From Oscillospiraceae bacterium (GTDB lineage Bacteria; Bacillota; Clostridia; Oscillospirales; Acutalibacteraceae), in the NCBI GenBank assembly GCA_015066095.1, contig SVPC01000002.1:48273-112272 (forward strand): 64,000 bases of DNA. The letters run 5' to 3'. Of the stretch, positions 60,161 through 64,000 are shown in pieces (position 1 is the stretch's first letter; every line of letters starts with the position of its first letter). Both the position numbers and the translations under genes were made by a program. Under the pieces are notes generated by a model, which was not told the origin of the DNA, did not search any database, and worked only from the letters and a program-made list of their open reading frames with translations.

Positions 60161-61273
60161 CTAAATATTCACAAGAATGCTTTTAATATTATCAAAAATA
60201 GTTGTCAAAAGGTCTTTTTGGGTTTTACAAAGTTGTATGTCATTTTCCGCCTTAATAGGAATAGAAGCCAAAGTCTTACCGTTTTGAGAATATACAACAC
60301 TTCCTACAGTATCCCCCGCCCCAACAGGCGCGTATAAAAACTGTGGCAGAAAAACCTCACAAGTTATATTTTCGGCATCAAGACTGTTCACCACATAGTT
60401 GGTCGCCTTAACAGTCAAACTTTCCTTTTCGCCATTTACAACATGTATATTGTAACTTTCAAAGGGCGGTGAACAATGTGTTTGCTTAATTGATGAAAGT
60501 CCGTAGTCAAGCATAACTTTATGGTCAGACCAATCACTAGGTGCGTTTAATGTGACCGCTATCACATATTTGCCGTTGCTTTTTGCGGCGCTCACAAGAC
60601 ACCTGCCTGATTTTTTGGTAAACCCCGTTTTAACACCCACTGCGTTGTCATACATTTTAAGCAGTTTGTTGTGATTGGTAAGTGTGCGCCTATACGGCGG
60701 ATTGCCATAGTTTAAAGTGGCGCTTTCACAGGATACTGCCTTGGCAAAATCTTCATTTTGCATAGCGTAACGGGTAAGTATTGCCAGTTCATAAGCGGTG
60801 GTATAATGGTTTTCACCGTCAAGCCCTGACGGAGTTTCGAAACTGGTATTTTTAAGCCCTAATTCTTTGGCTTTCTCATTCATCATTTTAACAAAGCCGT
60901 CTAATGTGCCACCCACCGTAAAGGCTATAACATTTGCCGCATCATTACCTGATGCCAACATAAGACCGTAAAGCAGGTCGTGGAGTGTGACCTTATCCCC
61001 TGCGAGTAGCCCCATAGATGAGCCTTCGACACGAAGCATCTCGGCAGTAACCGTGATTTGACGTTCAAAATTGCCATATTCACAAAGTAAAAGCCCTGTC
61101 ATTATCTTGGTTGTACTTGCCATCGGCATTTTTTGGTCAGCATTTTTAGAATAAATAATCTCGCCGTTTTGGCCATTTATAACTACCGCCGATTTTGCAG
61201 ATACTGACAAAGCATCTGCCTTTATCGGCAAACACAAGAATGCTACCAAAAAACATATTAAAAGCCTTTTCAA
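60161..61273 (-). CDS. dacF: D-alanyl-D-alanine carboxypeptidase (DacF/PBP5 family)
   Basis: A 370-residue serine peptidase that trims peptidoglycan stem peptides; DacF homologues act on spore cortex. It has a signal peptide (about 1-20), the SxxK motif (MASTTKIM), SGN motif (LASGNDAA) and KTG motif (VGVKTGFT), then the C-terminal PBP5 domain. Start codons are uncertain: TTG at 61273 has GGGGTG six bases upstream and gives MKRLL; GTG at 61282 overlaps that site. ytfJ next to it supports a sporulation role. Confidence 0.93.
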   Translation of the reverse strand: MKRLLICFLVAFLCLPIKADALSVSAKSAVVINGQNGEIIYSKNADQKMPMASTTKIMTGLLLCEYGNFERQITVTAEMLRVEGSSMGLLAGDKVTLHDLLYGLMLASGNDAANVIAFTVGGTLDGFVKMMNEKAKELGLKNTSFETPSGLDGENHYTTAYELAILTRYAMQNEDFAKAVSCESATLNYGNPPYRRTLTNHNKLLKMYDNAVGVKTGFTKKSGRCLVSAAKSNGKYVIAVTLNAPSDWSDHKVMLDYGLSSIKQTHCSPPFESYNIHVVNGEKESLTVKATNYVVNSLDAENITCEVFLPQFLYAPVGAGDTVGSVVYSQNGKTLASIPIKAENDIQLCKTQKDLLTTIFDNIKSILVNI

Positions 61274-61276
61274 AAC

Positions 61277-61320
61277 CAACACCCCGTCATATCAATTAAT
61301 AATAAATATGACAAGGTGTG
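61277..61320 (-). promoter_or_regulatory. Hairpin between ytfJ and dacF
   Basis: CACACC..GTCATAT pairs with ATATGAC..GGGTGT across about 13 bases; the 3' arm runs into the dacF ribosome site GGGGTG. It may attenuate transcription or limit translation of dacF. Confidence 0.5.
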
Positions 61321-61325
61321 CGAAT

Positions 61326-61706
61326 TTATTCAGCCTTGGACTTGCCGTCCTTTGCGAAAATCTCTTTTGCTTTATCTATGATTTCGGGCGCCATTGTAAT
61401 AGCCTTTTCAACGGTTGTAAGTTCGTTATAAACAGGAAGCATTTTAACCTTATCACCGTTTATTGCAATAAATGCAATGGGGGTAACGGTAACACCGGCT
61501 CCACCGCCACCGCCAAAAACTTTGGACTGGTTTTTGGTGGGAAAATCACTACCGCCTGTAGCCAAACCATAAGCCACTTTAGAAACAGGAATTAAAGTGA
61601 TTTCACCTACAACAATAGGGTCTCCTGTGATAACATCGGCATTTATCATACCTTTAAGATTTTCCATTGTTGCGTCCATAATATTTTTTACATTATTTTC
61701 ACTCAT
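61326..61706 (-). CDS. ytfJ: Sporulation protein YtfJ (GerW family)
   Basis: YtfJ is a forespore-made protein (GerW) needed for normal germination. The 126-residue protein has the family core: GDPIVVGEITLIPVSKVAYG, then the Gly-rich GGGGGAGVTVTPIAFI. Its position between scpB and dacF is as in other Clostridia. Confidence 0.92.
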   Translation of the reverse strand: MSENNVKNIMDATMENLKGMINADVITGDPIVVGEITLIPVSKVAYGLATGGSDFPTKNQSKVFGGGGGAGVTVTPIAFIAINGDKVKMLPVYNELTTVEKAITMAPEIIDKAKEIFAKDGKSKAE

Positions 61707-61758
61707 AATAGACCTTCCTCTTTATCGATTTTTAATATTTTTAACTTTTGGTTATAAA

Positions 61759-62322
61759 CTATTCATCAAGGGTTAACTGTTCGCCCAAATCGGCAACATC
61801 TTCGCCATTGCGGTCTTTAGGAAGCGGCGGCAATTCGCCCAAATCACTAAGACCGAAGCAACGCAAAAAGTTTTTAGTAGTGCCGTAAAGCAGAGGTTTG
61901 CCGGGGAGTTCAAGTCTTCCCCTTTCTTCCACAAGCCCTTTTTCTATAAGGGTTGTAACAACACTCGAACAGTCAACACCGCGCACCTGCTCTATAAAAG
62001 ATTTGGTAACAGGTTGGTTATAAGCCACAACAGCCAAAACCTCAAGCGCCGCAGAAGAAAGCGGTGTGCGACGTCTTATATCAAACGCCTTTTTAATATA
62101 ATCGGCATACTCGGTTTTGGTGGCTATTTGATATGTGTTTTCCAGTCTTACAAGTTTAAGACCGCCGTCATTTTCTTCATATTTTTTAGCGAGCGCTTCC
62201 ATTACCTCCACCGTTTTTTCGGGAGTTATTTCAAACACCTGTGTAAAACGGTCGATAGACAACGGCTCACCACTTGCAAAAAGCACCGCTTCAAAAGCCT
62301 TTATCATTTCTTTAGTTGTCAT
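61759..62322 (-). CDS. scpB: Chromosome segregation protein ScpB
   Basis: ScpB with ScpA forms the kleisin complex of SMC condensin. The 187-residue protein has two winged-helix domains, with LSSAALEVLAVVAYNQPVTK and GLVEERGRLELPGKPLLYG typical of the family. It overlaps scpA by 11 bases. Confidence 0.95.
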   Translation of the reverse strand: MTTKEMIKAFEAVLFASGEPLSIDRFTQVFEITPEKTVEVMEALAKKYEENDGGLKLVRLENTYQIATKTEYADYIKKAFDIRRRTPLSSAALEVLAVVAYNQPVTKSFIEQVRGVDCSSVVTTLIEKGLVEERGRLELPGKPLLYGTTKNFLRCFGLSDLGELPPLPKDRNGEDVADLGEQLTLDE

Positions 62323-63037
62323 TATTTTTATGCCCCTTAATTAAAGTGATTTCTTGACTTTCTCCGTCACCGTCAACCTTTACACGGTTTGCCTTACAAA
62401 GTTCCAATACTGCCAAGAATGTGGCAACCAGTTCGGAACGGCTTTCGGCAGTTTTATAAAGGTCTGAAAGTCTTTTCTTGCCACCCTTAAATAAATTGCG
62501 TATAACAAAAACAATTTTGGTAGAAACCGAAACTATCTTCTTTGCCACAATTTTTGTAAAAGGTGCGGTAGACGGCGGCAGACGTCTTTGTCCCCTGCCT
62601 ACTGCGGCAATATAACTTTCGTACATAACATTTTTAGGGTGTATAAGTTCGTAAGTTTTGTCAAACTCAACCTCGGCAGGGTTTCGCACAAACATATCAA
62701 AACCGTCTTGCATAGTAGCAAACTTTGCCGCCATTTGCTGACAAACCATATATTCAAGCAACTCGCCCGTCAGTTCTTCTTTAAGTTTTACAACTTCTTC
62801 GTGTTTAGGCAAAAGGCTTACGGTCTTTATGTACAAAAGTCGCGACGCCATTTCAAGAAAGTCGCTCGATATTTCCATTTCGTCTTCTTGGTACTTTTCA
62901 ATCTGCTCTAAATATTGCTCAATAAGTTCTAAAAGCGGGATATCGTAAATATTGTACTTGTTCCGCGCTATCAGTTGAAGCAATAAATCGAGTGGACCTT
63001 CAAAGCCCTCTAATTTATAACTTATCGTATTTTCCAT
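62312..63037 (-). CDS. scpA: Chromosome segregation protein ScpA
   Basis: ScpA is the kleisin subunit bridging SMC and ScpB. The 241-residue protein has the N-terminal FEGPLDLLLQLI motif, LEMASRLLYIKTVSLLP, and a C-terminal winged helix with RSELVATFLAVLELCKANRV. It is co-transcribed with the site-2 protease gene 23 bases upstream and overlaps scpB. Confidence 0.95.
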   Translation of the reverse strand: MENTISYKLEGFEGPLDLLLQLIARNKYNIYDIPLLELIEQYLEQIEKYQEDEMEISSDFLEMASRLLYIKTVSLLPKHEEVVKLKEELTGELLEYMVCQQMAAKFATMQDGFDMFVRNPAEVEFDKTYELIHPKNVMYESYIAAVGRGQRRLPPSTAPFTKIVAKKIVSVSTKIVFVIRNLFKGGKKRLSDLYKTAESRSELVATFLAVLELCKANRVKVDGDGESQEITLIKGHKNNDN

Positions 63038-63060
63038 TTCCTACACCAAAATCAAAATTA

Positions 63061-63729
63061 TTACAAACCCAGTATGTTACTAAATAATCCTAATACCGAT
63101 TGCGAAGCATAAAACAACGGTATATCCAAAACATCGGTAAACAACAATAACATTAACCCGTAGTAGATGTATCTTTCATATTGCATTATTTTAAAATAAG
63201 TTTTGCTCGGTAAAATTATACCTAAAATACGGGAGCCGTCAAGCGGTGGTACTGGAATTAAATTGAAAACCGCAAGGTAAACATTGATTTGGGCTATACC
63301 TGCAAAAAACATATACAAATATTCAGGAATTCCCAAAATAAATGGATTGATTGGCACAACAGTATCAATCACCTTACAACAAGCGAGTGACAAAAATGCT
63401 AAAATCAAATTAGAAATCGGACCTGCCAAAGCCACCATTGCCATACCGAATTTAGGCTTTTTAAAATTGTAAGCATTAACCTGTACAGGTTTTGCCCAAC
63501 CAAAGCCGAAAAGCAACACGCAAAGCGCACCGAAGTAATCTATATGCGCCATTGGGTTTAAAGTCAGTCGGCGTTGATATCGCGGTGTGGGGTCACCCAA
63601 CTTGTCAGCAACAAATGCGTGGGCGAACTCGTGTATAGGCAAGGTTAAAAATATTACCGCTAATGACGATAACACATAAACCAAAACTTCAATAATATCA
63701 ATATTACCTGAAAGCAATCTGCTTAACAA
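63061..63729 (-). CDS. Site-2 protease family (M50) membrane metalloprotease
   Basis: A polytopic zinc protease of about 222 residues with the HEFAH zinc motif and the second metal motif NLIPVPPLDGSRI, in five or six membrane helices. M50 enzymes cut membrane-bound substrates such as regulators; the target here is unknown. Start is uncertain: TTG at 63729 has GGAGTGG nine bases upstream, while TTG at 63744 has no clear site. It heads the scpA-scpB operon, as in many Firmicutes. Confidence 0.88.
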   Translation of the reverse strand: MLSRLLSGNIDIIEVLVYVLSSLAVIFLTLPIHEFAHAFVADKLGDPTPRYQRRLTLNPMAHIDYFGALCVLLFGFGWAKPVQVNAYNFKKPKFGMAMVALAGPISNLILAFLSLACCKVIDTVVPINPFILGIPEYLYMFFAGIAQINVYLAVFNLIPVPPLDGSRILGIILPSKTYFKIMQYERYIYYGLMLLLFTDVLDIPLFYASQSVLGLFSNILGL

Positions 63730-63892
63730 GATATACCACTCCAATCTAATACAATATTATACTATATAATACATAAAAAAACAAGAATAAAAATTCTCAC
63801 CTTTACGACTTGATTTTCATAGAGTTTTAATAAGAAAACAAATCTCCATAAATTATAGTTTGTAGGGGCTAAAAGAAACGTACAAACCAATG

Positions 63893-64000
63893 CCTTCTCC
63901 TGCGGGAGAAGGTGGCACGGCGTAAGCCGTGACGGATGAGGAGTCAATGAAAATTGATTTAAAACACCTCATCCACCGCTAACGCGGTCCCCCTTCCCCC
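63893..64000. repeat. Dispersed palindromic repeat, cut by window end
   Basis: CCTTCTCCTGCGGGAGAAGG, then CACGGCGTAAGCCGTG, GGATGAGG, and after a spacer CCTCATCC, CCGCTAACGCGG, CCCCCTTCCCC. The nested inverted arms have the same plan as the element at 2408 but a different sequence. It runs past position 64000. Confidence 0.65.

Overview
The window is 64 kb of chromosome from a low-GC, endospore-forming, anaerobic member of the Clostridia, most likely the Oscillospirales/Ruminococcus-like group. The evidence is the sporulation set (yqfC, yqfD, ylbJ, spoIIE, sleB, dpaA-dpaB, ytfJ, dacF), the ispH-S1 fusion, reverse rubrerythrin under a PerR-like regulator, an ECF vitamin transporter subunit, strong AGGAGG ribosome binding sites, TTGACA-17-TATAAT promoters, and dispersed palindromic repeats of the kind common in gut Clostridia. 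No rRNA, tRNA, CRISPR array, transposase or phage gene was seen. Most of the content is housekeeping.

Layout. 1-4.0 kb: era(partial)-ybeY-phoH-yqfD-yqfC on the minus strand. 4.1-11.7 kb: ylbJ, two small genes, a large membrane protein of unknown role, a flavin reductase, a phosphodiesterase, spoIIE and sleB. 11.8-16 kb: greA-lysS, a lipoprotein lying between two copies of the lysS 3' end, and enolase. 16.1-22.4 kb: rlmB, a catalytically dead P-type ATPase homologue, metG, tatD and a tiny Asn-rich peptide. 22.5-30 kb: an ABC-F gene and the operon murC-alaX-prmA-prfB-FKBP lipoprotein. 30-33.3 kb: cca, dpaA-dpaB and mntP. 33.3-38.2 kb: a zinc-ribbon membrane protein behind a structured RNA, an array of palindromic repeats, a DUF2156-GNAT fusion and a class A PBP. 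38.2-41.7 kb: two yybP-ykoY (Mn2+) riboswitches driving a CaCA antiporter and an orphan OadB/OadG-like pair, then a second structured RNA and a lipoprotein. 41.7-45.3 kb: perR-reverse rubrerythrin, PepSY lipoproteins, rpsF-ssb-rpsR. 45.4-50.3 kb: coaX with an ECF S component, and a 1133-residue transglutaminase/LRR surface protein. 50.7-59 kb: serC-serA, a flavoprotein, cmk-ispH::S1, and a LysR regulator divergent from an EamA transporter. 59-63.7 kb: site-2 protease-scpA-scpB-ytfJ-dacF-rluB-GNAT-like gene.

How the genes work together. Several loci point to metal and redox control: mntP with a palindrome over its promoter, two Mn2+-riboswitch operons, and a duplicated PerR-type promoter. The sporulation genes cover asymmetric division (spoIIE), spore maturation and dipicolinate synthesis (dpaAB, and probably its movement via ylbJ), cortex (dacF) and germination (sleB, ytfJ).

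The least explained signals are: (1) two paralogous structured RNAs at 33.8 kb (minus) and 41.1 kb (plus), with the same loop, architecture and 3' tail, each starting at its own promoter and ending in a terminator just before a gene; (2) the P-type ATPase pseudoenzyme; (3) the orphan OadB/OadG-like pair behind an Mn2+ riboswitch; (4) the duplicated lysS 3' end, whose three mismatches are all synonymous, which resembles the scar of an integrative element.
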